From: Thuidium tamariscinum
Lineage: Eukaryota > Streptophyta > Bryopsida > Hypnales > Thuidiaceae
Assembly (NCBI GenBank): GCA_947034885.2
Contig: OX344758.2
Location: forward strand, 9,612,501 to 9,676,500
Direction of reading: 5' to 3'
DNA length: 64,000 nucleotides
In this document: piece after piece, positions 1 through 10,315 of the stretch
Position numbering within the stretch: the first letter of the stretch is position 1
Layout: every line of letters begins with the position of its first letter
The notes under the pieces: model-generated
Seen by the model: the letters and a program-made list of their open reading frames with translations, nothing else
What the model was told of the DNA's origin: nothing
Databases searched by the model: none
Translations under genes and position numbers: made by a program

Positions 1-172
1 AAGCTTTGACTTCCTAAGTAAAATTCCGTGTTTTGTTTTGTCAAGGGGTCCCCAATTGGAGACCCAAAGTTTGGCGAGCAACAGCCAGAATTTGGTCACA
101 AAGCAGCCAGTTCGGCCAAGCAAGCCAGTTCGGCCAGCAACCAGTCGGCCAAGCACCCAGCGAGGCATCAGT
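1..172. repeat. Flank of A1 with degenerate CGGCCA/GCCAGTT repeats
   Basis: This is the sequence into which element A1 inserted. It carries short degenerate repeats built on CGGCCA and GCCAGTT. The same kind of sequence resumes at 7687-7760 (CCATACGGCCAC repeated), so both sides belong to one low-complexity tract. TCAGT at 168-172 is the left target duplication, matched at 7682-7686. No coding sequence is supported. Confidence 0.55.
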
Positions 173-407
173 TATCGCAGTCCGGAAATATCAGGTAAGT
201 AAAATAGGAAGATAGTATATAGAGTAAGCTCAATTTTTCAAAATTTTAGGGTTAGATATGGCGAAAAGAAGATAATTAGGGTCTTCTTCCCTTGGGATCC
301 GTTTGAACCAGATTGACCAAGGTGAATTTCCGGTCTATGGGCATAAGTTTCCGGATCCGGATTCCTCAATATCCGGAACTGAACTTTCCGGAAGACGGAA
401 CTTGAAG

Positions 408-520
408 AGACGGATCCGATATTGTCAAAGACGGATCCGATGTTGTCAAGGACGGATCCGATGTTGTCAAGGACGGATTCGATGTTGTCAAGGACGGATC
501 CGGTATACCTAAAGACGGAT
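408..520 (+). repeat. 21-bp tandem repeat upstream of the A1 gene
   Basis: About five copies of a 21-bp unit, roughly GACGGATCCGATGTTGTCAA, each with the palindrome CGGATCCG, lie 120-230 bp upstream of the TATA box. A2 has about four copies (49262-49355) and A3 about two (54995-55050), so the number varies among otherwise near-identical copies. The position suggests a promoter element, but function is inferred. Confidence 0.8.
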
Positions 521-640
521 CCGAGGTAGTTCCGGATGGTCGGCACCTATGGGTCTATGCCGCCGACCTACGGAAACTAGCGTAACGGCCGGGGAACGTC
601 GCGCCGTTCCAAGGGGAACTGGGAACGCAGGGTACCGACT

Positions 641-650
641 GGTATATAAA
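641..650 (+). promoter_or_regulatory. TATA box of the A1 gene
   Basis: GGTATATAAA lies about 140 bp before the first in-frame ATG (786). It is conserved at 49473-49482 in A2 and, on the minus strand, at 54866-54875 in A3. Transcription would begin near 670-680, inside the pyrimidine-rich sequence that follows. Confidence 0.65.
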
Positions 651-785
651 CCCTTCCTCTCCACTTCATTTTTCCTTTTCGATTTGGCAAATCGAGGTAC
701 AGCTTGTGTGCAGGTTTTGGAGCGCGTATAGAGAGAGAAAGAGTGGTGAGCAGTAGAGATCGGTTCCGGGTTTAGTTCAGGGTCG

Positions 786-1345
786 GTGCCGACCGCACCG
801 ACAAGTTCCGACTCGGGCGGAGAGATGGCAAGTTCCTCCAATCCGAAGCGAGCGGTAGTGACGGCCAAGGCAATTTCGCCAGTCATCCCTTCCGATCCGC
901 AGCATCGGAAGGAGTTAGAAGATGATCTAGTCTTCCTAGGGTGTCATGGGTTGATCCGGCGCCCTTGGAGTGTGAAGAGTGACGAGATAGTACAGGAAAT
1001 CCTCTCGGGAGTTCCGAATCAGTACGAACTCACAGTGAGGGGTAGACCAAGTGCCTGGACGCCAGATATCTGGGTGAATGTATACAGTTTTGATAAAACC
1101 GGATTAGGTCTAGCTCCCCGGACGGACAAGTTTGGTGTTAACAAGTTCCGGAATCCACCCCACCCTAAGGACGGATACTCAGTTCCGGATTGCACCAACG
1201 ACCGGCATAGACGGATGTTGGAATTCTTGATTCCCATCCTCTATCCGGAAAAACCTACCCGTGTCACTGTAACGGTAGCAAACACCATCTTCGGGTGTTT
1301 TGAGAAGCGGATAGTCAACTGGGGTATAGTCCTCCAGTGGGTAGT
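786..1345 (+). pseudogene. A-type element protein, 5' part (gene split by B1)
   Basis: First 186 codons of the A-family gene. The frame starts at ATG 786; a second in-frame ATG at 825 has good surroundings (GAGATGGC) and is an alternative start. The protein is about 45% identical by eye to that of B, sharing GC-GL--PW near residue 50, HPKDGY and DRHRR near 130-145, PEKPTRVT, and ANTIFG. This N-terminal region is an alpha-helical globular domain that faintly recalls the Gag-like 'putative plant transposon protein' domains; that comparison is from memory and weak. B1 inserted within codon 187. Removing B1 and one GTAGT leaves an uninterrupted 678-codon frame, so this copy was intact when hit. 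Function unknown. Confidence 0.85.
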
Positions 1346-1657
1346 TGTGGCAAGACATATTTTTGATCTTTCCATTTAAAGTCAGTATGGAGCGGAAAGT
1401 CGAAAATTTAGCAACCGGATTTGTTCAGGGAACGGGTAAGATCCAGAAGTAGTACCAGATAATGTTGTAGAGACCGGTGGCAGAATAATTCCGGTTTATT
1501 ACGACGGAATACCGGAACGGAAAAATTCCGGACCCTACAGAACGGATTCTATCCGGATTCAGTCCCAGAACGGAACGGATGATTTCCGGACTTGGACCGA
1601 TCGGATGGGAACGGGAACGGATGATCAGGAACGGAAGACCGGATCCATTTCTGGAAA

Positions 1658-1666
1658 GTATATAAG
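1658..1666 (+). promoter_or_regulatory. TATA box of the B1 gene
   Basis: GTATATAAG sits about 355 bp before ATG 2018 and is conserved in B2 (57345-57353, minus strand). The leader between them is GT-rich with TGTGTGTG runs. GGAACGGAT-type motifs crowd the 200 bp upstream. Confidence 0.6.
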
Positions 1667-2017
1667 GCCTGACATTTTCAGTTGGCCCATTTGCTCTCAG
1701 GCGCTTCGTTGTGTGTTTTTCAACCCTCAGCGTTTTCCGCCTTTTCTGTGAGTTGGTTTTGCGCGCGTGTTTGGTGGCGCAATTTTCTGTGACGCGGCTG
1801 TCAGTATTAGTAGCGGGTGTTTTGTCAGAGCGGGCAGTTGTCAGCGGCGCGGGTTTCAGACTGTGCGCTGAGGCGTTGGTGTGTGGAGAGGAGTGTGTGT
1901 GTGTATGTACAGGTGGTTATTACGGGCAGATTACTTTTGTATTTGTGATTGTGAGTGTGTGTGAGGAACGGGACGTGCGGCTAGGAGAGGAGTGAGGTAG
2001 TTTTCCGGATAGTTGCC

Positions 2018-3700
2018 ATGCCACAGCTACGCCGGAAGAGAACCGAGTCCACTACACCCCCACCCTCAGGGATAAAGCTGAAGAAAGTAGTTCCGCTCAT
2101 CCCTTCCACAGAGCCGGAGAAAAGCAACTTGATGGCGGACTTAACCGCAATGGGGTGTCTAGGGTTAGCAGAGATACCCTAGGGATTCAAGGAGGAGCGG
2201 ATGGTGAAGGAGCTGAAGGGCAAGGTGTCGAATCAGTTCGACAACACGGCGCGGGGAATGCCGCACAAATGGACGGAGGCGCACTGGAGGGCCGTATACG
2301 GGTTCAAACACCAGGGGCACGGACCGGCCGGGAGGAAGGTAGACTTCCTCCAAAACAGGTTTCACGGCACCCCTCACCCGAAGGACGGATATCGGGTGAT
2401 GGACTATAACGAAGACAGGCATCGACGCCTGTTGAAATTTCTGCTTCCGGTCTTGCATCCGGAAAAGCCAACCCGGGTGACAATTGGCCTGGCCAACACG
2501 ATCTTCGGTGCCCTGATCGGAGACCGGAAAGTGGACTGGGGCCGGATCATACAGGAGCTGATCACCCGGTTACTGAAGAACCTCGGAGGGAGTAGGGCAA
2601 CTCCGATCTCCCCCTACCTCTTCCACCTCTACCACCATCTACAGCTCCTTTCGGATACGGAAGAGAAGACGTGGCACGCCCAGAAGATAGTCTTGACGTA
2701 CGGGGAGACGTCAACGGATGATGAGGAGAGCTCCGAGTCCGAGACAAAGCGGGAGGACTCAGATAAGGGAGAGGAACCGGAAGTTCCGCTCGTGAAGCGG
2801 CAGAAGACCACACCGCCGAACACGAGGGGATCTCCTCCGGTCCGACACAATCCGGGAACGGAAGGCAGAGCGGGACCATCCGAACTGGGTCAGGCCGAAC
2901 CAGCAGCAGAGGAAACGGATCCCAATGATCCGTTCGTGCAATTGACGGAAATCCTGTGCAACATCCGAGCGGATTGGGAGGTCAAGCGGATCGTCCTGGA
3001 GAACATCGCGGGGATGGTCAATGGCAAACCGGATCATACTCTCCCGATCGTGGTAGGGAATTGCATCGCCTCGCCTGCGGATCTCGCCAAGATGGAGGAG
3101 GAAAACCGGAAACTTCAGGAGGAAGTTGACGGTTTGAAGGCGGAGCTCCTTGTTCTCAGGGACAACGAGGCCGCTACCAAGGAGATGGCGGCAGAGACCG
3201 TCAAATTGGCGGAGCACGTGAAGGCAACATTCGGGGAACCCGGATCGGCTGTCATCCGGGCTCAACTGTTTGACGAAGAAGTGCACAAGGAGAAGAAACT
3301 ATCCGGAAGCCGGATAGTCCGGATTCTGTCCGACTTCTCCGAAAAGGTGGAGACGACTTTGGTGAAGGTTCGGGAGGCGGCCGAACGGATGGAAGACTGT
3401 AGCCGGAGACTGACGGAAATTCCGGTCAGACTCTCCGATCTGTCTCTACCGGATATTTCCGAAGGGTTGCCTCAGAGACCAGGGAAGGACAGGACGCCGC
3501 AATCCAAGAAGTCAGGGCGAGCGTCAACGGGTAACCGGGAGGCAGCAATTCAGTTGTCGGAATCTCCTGCGAGTCCGAATACTGGAGCTCCGGTTGCAAT
3601 AGACGGAGAACGGAATCGGAACCTCACCGAGGTCTTCGAGCAGATCAGTAGGGCGGAAAGCCCGACTATAGGATCTAGGGTAGCAGAGCCGGATACGTAG
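2018..3700 (+). pseudogene. B-type element protein, one nonsense codon
   Basis: A 560-codon frame from ATG 2018 to TAG 3698-3700, broken only by TAG at 2180-2182 (codon 55). B2 has TGG (Trp) there, so the change is G to A. Residues about 28-245 are homologous to the A protein (PHKW, HPKDGY, DRHRR, PEKPTRVT, ANTIFG, LFHLYHH). An acidic Ser/Glu stretch follows, then a coiled coil at about 358-402, then a block shared with A (VIRA-LF, then GS---IL-D) at about 405-445. The tail is Ser/Pro-rich and lacks A's basic end. No catalytic motif, zinc knuckle, protease or polymerase signature is visible. It could be Gag-like or an accessory DNA-binding protein; function unknown. Confidence 0.85.
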
Positions 3701-4965
3701 GTATTAGGACTTTCCTGTTTTTGTAGTTTTTAACTTAGGAACGGATCAGGAGGAAATCCGGTCCGGTTTAGGAACTTGGAGCGGGTTGGAATCCGTTCCG
3801 GTTCAGAAGTAGGTAGGAACGGATCCGCCGAGCGTTAATCGCGGCGGACTTGTATGGCGCTTTTTGCTTTTTGCCCATTATTTAAGTCAGTCCCCTCGCG
3901 GTGGACTGGGAGTCTTTTCTTTTGCATTATCTTTGTGTATTCTATTCCCTCTTGCTTTGCGCGTGTATCTCCCGAGTTTGGCAGGGCGGCGTGACGCGGA
4001 GTTAGGAAGGCGCAAGTGGTTTTGCAGGCGACATTCTCCCTTTGGTGTTTATTTTCCGTGTCTGAGTATATGAGAACGGGTAGATAAGAGTTGGGAGTGT
4101 AATTCTAGTGCCTCAGCGCTTCTAGGACTTAAGATTCCGGGTGAGAAAGCCGTTGTTAGGCTAGACGAGAGGGAGGGATTCCTTAATCGTGCTAGAGCTC
4201 CTGGGTGGGAGACCCAATTGAGTGTCCGATCTCCTGTGAGGTCTCACCGTCTTTGTGGCAAACGGAAGAGTTCCGGTTGACGTTGGAACGGACGGATACA
4301 CTTGTAGCCACTTGGCTCCCCAGGAACGGAAAGTCGTGTCAAAGTCGTTGTAGTATGAGAAGATCGTACGGGGGATCTCTGTGTGACCTACAGTCCGGAT
4401 CTTTGTCTGGATTGTTGTGAGGGATCAAACCGGATCTGAAGTATTTTTAGAATTAACAAGTAGAAAGTGGGTCTTCAGCCACTGTAAGTCACGGAAGGAG
4501 CGGTGGGCCTACCGCTCACAAAATCAAGCGGCGACCCCTCTGATGGTAAAACAGAGGCAAAACTAAACCTTATTGAGGAACGGATGTGGACGGATCATCC
4601 GGAACGGATTGATCCAGAGAGGAAACCAGGAGCGGAACTCGTTAGGGAGCGGATCCGTTGCAGTCTGACGGAACGGATAAAATCCGGGAAACCGGAAAAG
4701 TGAAGGAACGGATCCGTTCCGGACCAGATTGCTAGAATATCAGTTTTGAACGGGATAACGGATTGTCGTCTCGGGTTGTTTGTGTATTTCCGGTTCTAGA
4801 TCTAGAACCGGATTATAGAGTTTTGGGAGCTGTCCTATCTTAATCGCTTAACTAAGCCAGATACTTCACAGAATCTCGCGGGTTCGATCTTTAGAGTCAC
4901 TTAGTTATACTCTACAGTGATTTTTGTGAGTATAATAGGGAATTTACTTACCCTGTGTTGCGACA
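3701..4965 (+). other. B1 3' noncoding region, with block shared with A and C
   Basis: About 1.26 kb without coding signal. It holds many GGAACGGAT and CGGATCCG motifs. At 4335-4420 is a block shared with A and C: GTCGTTGTAGT, then GTGACCTAC, then GTTGTGAGG. At 4494-4570 a hairpin-prone stretch ending in GGTAAAACAG matches A at 7295-7355. The right end carries CTTACCCTGTGTTGCGACA, whose reverse complement resembles the left end of A. B2 has the same region with H-c inserted. Confidence 0.6.
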
Positions 4966-4970
4966 GTAGT

Positions 4971-6447
4971 TAACCGGCTAGCCGAGCATGTGGGACGGGA
5001 GAAGACCAACACTATCAGCGGCTATCTCTTCCACCTGTACCACCACTATGATGTGCTGAGTGGCCCAGAACTCCTCCGCTATGAGATGGGAGTTCAGATC
5101 CTCAAGTACGGCTTGACGGATGAGTTGGAGAAGGAGCCGGAGGACCCGGAAGACGAGCGGATGGACGAGGACCCGGAAGAGCAGAAGCCGGTCAGCCAGC
5201 CGGAACGGAAGCCGGAACGGAAGAAGTCCACAACGCCCGATAAGAGAGGACACCCACACCCGGATCCACCCGGATCAACCCTGGGGAAGAAGAAGCGGAA
5301 CCACTTCGACACCATCATCCGTCACGCCATGATGGCGCACGCAGACAACAACCAATATGAGGCGATACTCGAGCAGATTGTCACGAAGCTGGGCGCGGTG
5401 AAGATCGAAGACATTTCGGAAATCCTCGACCGTCTTCCGACTCAAGAGGTGTTGCGGAAGAAAGACGAAGAGATCCGGAAGTGGGAAGACGTGGCCCGGA
5501 ATCAGACGGATCAAATCCGACAGGCGGAAGATCTGGCCCGGATAGCTGAAGAGGGACGACGGAAGGCGGAAGAGGAGCGGAATGGACTCCAGAGCACGGT
5601 GACGTACCTGGAGAATGATCTCAGTGTCGCCAACGGGAAGATCGTGGAGGCCACCTCCTTGGTTCAGAACCTGCAGGAGTTGGTGGCCCAGCTGGCGGAT
5701 ACGGTGATCAGAGCGAAACTGTTTTCCGCCCGGCTGATGACGGAAGGGCACGTCACCGGATCGAAAGTCATCACCATCTTGGTGGATTACCAGGCCAAGA
5801 TGGAAGGGGTACTGAAGGAGATGAGGGCCTTAATTGGGGCTCTCAATCCGGACTTGGGGGAAGGACTGTCGAGCTTGCTCAACCAGCAGGTGTTTACGGA
5901 CTTCAGCCCCGGTGCGCAAGGACGGATGTCGACGGATCGGAAACTACTCAGAAACTCGCCGGTCGTGAAGAACCTCAGCGAGCTCGGATCGGATCCGAAT
6001 GCGGCCGGACCGTCCAACACACCTACGGATCCGCAAGAGAAAAGGGCATCACCACGGCTCGACCTGGAGATCCAGATGAAGGCCCTAGCGAATCCGGCCA
6101 AGGAGAATCCGGAGAAGTTCGCCCACATAAACGAGCCAGACAGGGTTCCGGGTAAGGATCCGCGCAGCAAGACAGTCATCTTGGATGACTCGGACAAGGA
6201 AGATAATCCGCCCCTCACCATCCATGATGAAGTTAGGGGTCAGGGCGGATTTCAGGGAGTAGAGCATTCAGAAAGCTCCGAGGCGGATTCGGAGGAGACT
6301 TCGACGGAAGACAGCGGAACGCCACCGGTTCCGATTCAGAAGAGGCAGACCCGATCCGCCACCAAGAAGGCTCCCCCTCCCAAGGCAGCAACGCGAAGAA
6401 GTTCAGTTCCGCCCGTGGGCGCGACATCGAAGCGGGCGCGTAAGTAG
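4971..6447 (+). pseudogene. A-type element protein, 3' part (gene split by B1)
   Basis: Continuation of the gene starting at 786. Joined after codon 186 it gives 678 residues ending in KRARK. In order: the end of the globular domain (LFHLYHH near residue 206), an acidic Pro/Glu linker (about 235-270), a Lys/Arg-rich stretch, a coiled coil (about 345-430, rich in Glu/Arg/Ala), the block shared with B (VIRAKLF then GSKVITIL) near 432-455, a low-complexity region, a Ser/Glu acidic patch (about 619-635) and a strongly basic tail (about 644-678) that could be a nuclear localisation or DNA-binding tail. No stop or frameshift occurs in this segment, making A1 the best-preserved A copy apart from the B1 insertion. 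Confidence 0.85.
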
Positions 6448-7681
6448 GATAGGTTTGAGTAGTTAGGTAGGCTTTTGAGATTTTGGGACGGAAGTTTCCT
6501 GGACGGATTTCCCGGATGTGGGCCCCGATCCGGAACTTTAGGGACAACTGACCGAACCTTTCCGAATAATCCGGTTGGGCTCCGATTGGTTGTTTCGGAT
6601 TTTCTTTTGCCTTATTGGCATTCCGTTTCTGTTTTTAGGCTTTGACTTTCATTGTTTTTTTTGGCTTTTAAGGGGCAGGCAAGTTAGTTGGCCTGTCATT
6701 CCCTCCTAGTGCATATTCTATTGTATTTTCATTCCCTTCTTTAATTTGAGCCGGCGGATGGACATTCTAGCTCTGACTTGCGTTTGAGTCTCTTCTTGGT
6801 GTGTTCATTGAAGTGTTGAGAGGCAAGAGGGAAGGGTGAGGAGGAATCCGGATTCTGAGGCACTTGAAATCCGAACTGAGTGACCAACTTCCGAGGGTTA
6901 GGATCTTGAATCGTGAGTTTGAGCGTGGAGCCTTTAATTCACCGAAACGGTGATCCGGTGTGAGTCCAGGAGTGACGAGGAGGAGGTTCTGGAACCGCAG
7001 GGGCGGATTCGTGCGGAGTTAAGCAGCCGCCATAGGAAAGTTCTGTCCATCGGAAGGTCTGCCAACCACTGAGTCGATCCAAAGAACTAGGAAAATACGT
7101 CCTTTTGGGTCTAGGGGTTTTCGAATCTGTCGTTGTAGTAAGGGCAAGTGAATTAGTCCTGAGTGACCTGCTAACCGGATTGGCCTAGAGCTATCCGGGA
7201 AGTTGTGAGGATCCGAATCCGGCCCTAATACAACATCGGATATATTTTGGTATTTTCATGTATTTTTGTTTGAGAGAAGAGAGCGTGAGGTGTACGAGTG
7301 GTAAGTCCCTACCCCTCTAAAGATCAAGAGAGGACTCCCTGAGGGTAAAACAGGGGTATCAAAAACCAATTATTGAGTGACGGAACCGGATTCCGGATTG
7401 AGACGGATCCGGGTGAAGGAGAAATCCGGATCCGAGAAAGGAATCCGGTCATAGTTGAGAGACGGATTCGGAAAGAAAAGACGGATCCTGAAAAACAGTC
7501 TGGAAGATAAGTTGGTATTCCGGATTAAGAGTAGTAACTTGGGGTGTTTTGATCCGAGAAACTTAGAAACCGGAAAACGCAACTATTAGTATCGTCTGGA
7601 ATCTCCTGGGACGATATTCCATGTCATATTATCACGTTTGGGTGTGATAAAGGTGCTTTCTGCTAGACTGCGCGTACGACA
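6448..7681 (+). other. A1 3' noncoding region, with conserved block
   Basis: About 1.23 kb without coding signal, closely matched in A2 (55466-56699) and A3 (51465-52692, reversed). The block at 7130-7210 (GTCGTTGTAGT, GTGACCTGCTA, AGCTATCC, GTTGTGAGG) is shared with B and C. Near 7605 the sequence CTCCTGGGACGATATT resembles the CT-GTGGGAACGAT motif of C (21450-21465), a type of sequence often found near the 3' end of plant LTRs. The last 70 bp hold an inverted repeat (TATTATCACG, CGTGTGATAA-like) before GCGTACGACA. Confidence 0.6.
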
Positions 7682-7686
7682 TCAGT

Positions 7687-8995
7687 CAGGCTCGGTTATT
7701 GAGCCAGGCCATACGGCCACCTAGCCAGACCATACGGCCACTTAGCCAGGCCATGAAACCAAATTTTTTCCATCATACCATCACTACTGGGGATGATGCC
7801 TGAGGGCCCCCACTTTGTTTTTTTAGAGTTTTTTTGAACACCAGGTGTCAACTGGTTGAGAGAGAAAGAGGGAAAAAACTATTTAGTGATAATTTTGCAT
7901 TGGGAAAAATTAGATTAAACTACAAGGAGAGTTTTTGAGAAGAAAGAAAGGTTGTTGAGTGATCATAGGACTTCCAAAAACCCAGATTTCCAAGCTAGGT
8001 TAGCCTAAAGCTAAATTCAGTCAAGTAGAAAATTCCAGAGTATTGAAATTTGAGAGGCCAGACCAGCTAGTAGCTGGATGCTATAAAATCTGAATTTTAA
8101 AACAAAGTCAACCTGGGTTGACTGAGCATATCAGCCCACAGAGGCCCAGACCAGCAAGGCTGGGTTCAATTTGAAGAGAGATCAGGACAGACCAACAAGG
8201 CGGGTTCAAATTGAAGAGAAATCAGGACAGACCCAGCAAGGCGGGTTCAATTGAAGAGAGATCAGGACCAGACCAAGCAAGGCTGGTTCAAATTCAAATC
8301 AACCCATTGAGAACAGGCTACCCTGTAGCCTCACCACCAACATTCAGACTCCAGCTCCAGCACGCTCTCTTCCAACAATTTAGTGCAATCTCACGCAAAC
8401 TCTCATCTCTCAAAATACAAGTCCGTAAGCAAGTGCGGAAGTAGAATGATATGCAAGCATTGAAGTTGTGAAGAAGGAGTTAGGCCCAAGTAGGGGATCG
8501 TTGACTTTTGTGTCGTATCTAGCCTAGGAAGAAGAAAAAAGACAAATAGAAAAAAAACAAATAAAAGAATAAGTTGACTTTGAGTAGTTTAGAGAATTTG
8601 CCAATTTAGAGAAAAGTTGGAGAACATTAGTTGTAGTGAGATTGACTTTCAAAACCATTTAATGGTTAATTTCAAAAATTAGATTTTATTAGGATATTTT
8701 ATAGGTTGACTTTGGGGATTATTTAAAAGGGAAAGAAGAAGCTCGAAGGATAAAGAAAACAAAAACAAAACAAAGGTAAGTAAAGGAAGGAGGTTTTGAA
8801 GGGAAATACCCCATTCAACGGTATTCAAACAAAAAACACAAAAAATGGAGATGGAATTGGCGCCGCGTGGAGAATTGATGGGAGCACACGAAGACCCCAA
8901 GATTGCTATGTTGGAGGTTAGTTCTTAAACCTATTTTCTCATTAACCCTTCTTTTGATTTTATCCAAATTAGATTCTAGTCTAGGCAACGTATCA
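7687..8995. other. AT-rich DNA with a short tandem repeat
   Basis: The first 75 bp continue the CCATACGGCCAC repeats that flank A1. GATGATGCCTGAGGGCCCCC at about 7791 looks like a palindromic repeat edge. At 8140-8300 about four copies of a 40-50 bp unit (GACCAGCAAGGC, GGGTTCAA, TTGAAGAGAGATCAGGA) lie in tandem. The short reading frames here come from the repeats and are not believed. Nothing else is recognised up to the hAT element. Confidence 0.5.
8140..8300 (+). repeat. Tandem repeat, 40-50 bp unit, about 4 copies
   Basis: Units contain GACCAGCAAGGC followed by GGGTTCAA and TTGAAGAGAGATCAGGA. Copies differ by small indels and base changes, so the array is old. Confidence 0.75.
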
Positions 8996-9003
8996 ATTAG
9001 GTT

Positions 9004-9364
9004 CAGGGTTTTCTTGTCGGACATATTTTTGGGTTTGGGTGTCGTGTAGGACGTCTGACGTCGCGTGTCGCAGGTGACAACTTGTCACAAGGGTGTCGCA
9101 CCTTGTCGCGAAAGTCCATTTTCAGTAGCTCAAAAAAATGTAAATCTTACTATAACTATCAATCTAAATTTTAAATGTAATATGTAATCATGAAATTGAG
9201 ACACTTAATTGAAACCGAACTTAAATATGTTAAAATTTTAAATTTCTAATGATTTATTTTTATTTTTTTATGATGTTGATTCTATTGGACGTCGCGAGAG
9301 CTCTGCTAGACGTCACGTGACGTCTGTCTATCGCGATGTCGCGCTGTCCGGGTAGAAAACCCTG
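9004..9364. mobile_element. hAT-type MITE (361 bp), TSD ATTAGGTT
   Basis: The element starts CAGGGTTTTCT and ends AGAAAACCCTG (11-bp perfect inverted repeat), flanked by the perfect 8-bp duplication ATTAGGTT (8996-9003, 9365-9372). An 8-bp duplication with short CAGGG ends is diagnostic of the hAT superfamily. The outer ~100 bp at each end match the 8.6-kb hAT element at 26911-35544 (GACGTCGCGTGTCGCAGG on the left, TCGCGATGTCGCG on the right), so this is an internal-deletion relative. It has no coding capacity. Confidence 0.93.
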
Positions 9365-9372
9365 ATTAGGTT

Positions 9373-10315
9373 ATTTTTTCAATTAGAATTAAGCAAAATC
9401 AATTAGCATAGGAAAGTTCTGCTTCCAAAACAAAGATAACAATTTGAACAAACATTCCAAAGATAATCCAAACCAATAATATTTTCGAGATTAAACCAAG
9501 GTTGGAAGATTTAAGTTTTAGAAAATTAGACAATTGATTAGAAGTAGAATTAGAAGATTAAAACCCAAAAAAAGCACTTCCAAGGTAAAAACAAGAAATA
9601 AGTAAATTTTGGAGAACCGGACAACGGTCAAAGTTTACTTAAAATTCATTTTACCCAAGGATTTAAAAGGTAGAAGTTGAATTAGGATAAAAAACCAAAG
9701 ATAAAAGTCAACTAAGGATTGGACTCTTTGGTAAAAAGGAATTCGATTAGGTAATTTTGATGAACCAGTTAACAGTCGAAATTTACTAAAGAATTTCACG
9801 TTTACCTCACCGTCAAAAGTTGAGGTTTTACTTTTGCAAAGGTAAAATTATTCCTTTCTTGACCAAAACCAATTCACTTATTCCAATTTTATCCAAAAAT
9901 AGCCAAGATTAGTCAAAACCATCATCAGTTATATGAAAGCCCATCAAGGACAAAATAGGAATAGAATTACCCAAAAGATATCCTAGAACGGAAAAAAACC
10001 AAAGAAAGGGAAAAAACTTAGCAAAGACTTAGGTCTTGAGGGAATAGGAAGTAACTAAAGACACTCAATTGATTCCGATAGATAGACCTTTATCACTCAC
10101 CAGTGTGGAAGCTAAGTGGCTAACTCTTAGAACCTAAGGATAATCGACTTAGCGATTGCCAATAAACAAATTAGGAGTAGGAATTAGAAAGATCCATTGC
10201 TTGGAAGGCGTAACTAGATCACACGTAAGTTAGACACCCACTAGGAATCACACATAAAAGAGTAGAACCTGGTTGTGTACACTTTATTCCAAGGGTGGAA
10301 ATAAAGCGCCCACAA
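9373..10315. other. AT-rich DNA, nothing recognised
   Basis: Purine-rich, AT-rich sequence with many AAACCAA and TTAGGAA runs and no reading frame of note. The 8-bp hAT duplication lies at its left edge. The right edge changes abruptly to GC-balanced sequence near 10300. Confidence 0.4.

Larger units (their letters stand above)
1346..4965 (+). mobile_element. Element B1, TGTCG-type single-gene element inside A1
   Basis: It runs from TGTGGCAAGACA to GTGTTGCGACA, with GTAGT duplicated at 1341-1345 and 4966-4970. The ends form a 12-bp imperfect inverted repeat (10 of 12). Length is 3620 bp, and B2 is 3619 bp once its own insertions are removed. Like A it has a TATA box, one gene and a 1.2-kb noncoding tail. 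The uninterrupted gene in A2 shows the empty site exactly. Confidence 0.92.
173..7681 (+). mobile_element. Element A1, TGTCG-type single-gene element, with B1 nested inside
   Basis: The element runs from TATCGCAGTCC (first bases mutated from TGTCG, as seen in A2) to GCGCGTACGACA. It is flanked by the perfect 5-bp duplication TCAGT (168-172 and 7682-7686). Without B1 and its duplicated GTAGT it is about 3.88 kb, matching A2 (3.85 kb net) and A3 (3.82 kb). The order is left end, 21-bp repeats, TATA box, one gene, then about 1.2 kb of noncoding tail. There is no long terminal repeat, and terminal inverted similarity is only TGTCG plus a displaced CAGTC. TG/CA ends with a 5-bp duplication are usual for LTR integrases, and some DNA transposons (Ginger) share this chemistry. 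Boundaries are seen directly; the superfamily is unresolved. Confidence 0.9.

Noticed and set aside
1..6. HindIII site at base 1 as proof of a BAC insert
   Set aside because: Compatible with a clone end but equally possible by chance; it cannot be tested within the window.
408..520. CRISPR-like array
   Set aside because: Units are contiguous 21-bp repeats without unique spacers, in eukaryotic repeat DNA.
509..886. 125-codon minus-strand frame upstream of the A gene, seen in all three A copies
   Set aside because: It overlaps the promoter and 5' end of the A gene; presence in all copies follows from their near identity, not from coding constraint.
4850..4910. tRNA gene suggested by GGGTTCGATC in the B tail
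   Set aside because: No acceptor, D or anticodon stems can be formed around it, and the putative T-stem does not pair.
173..7681. Intact LTR retrotransposon with two LTRs for element A
   Set aside because: The first and last several hundred bases share no direct repeat; only TGTCG/CGACA-type ends are common, and A2 and A3 agree.
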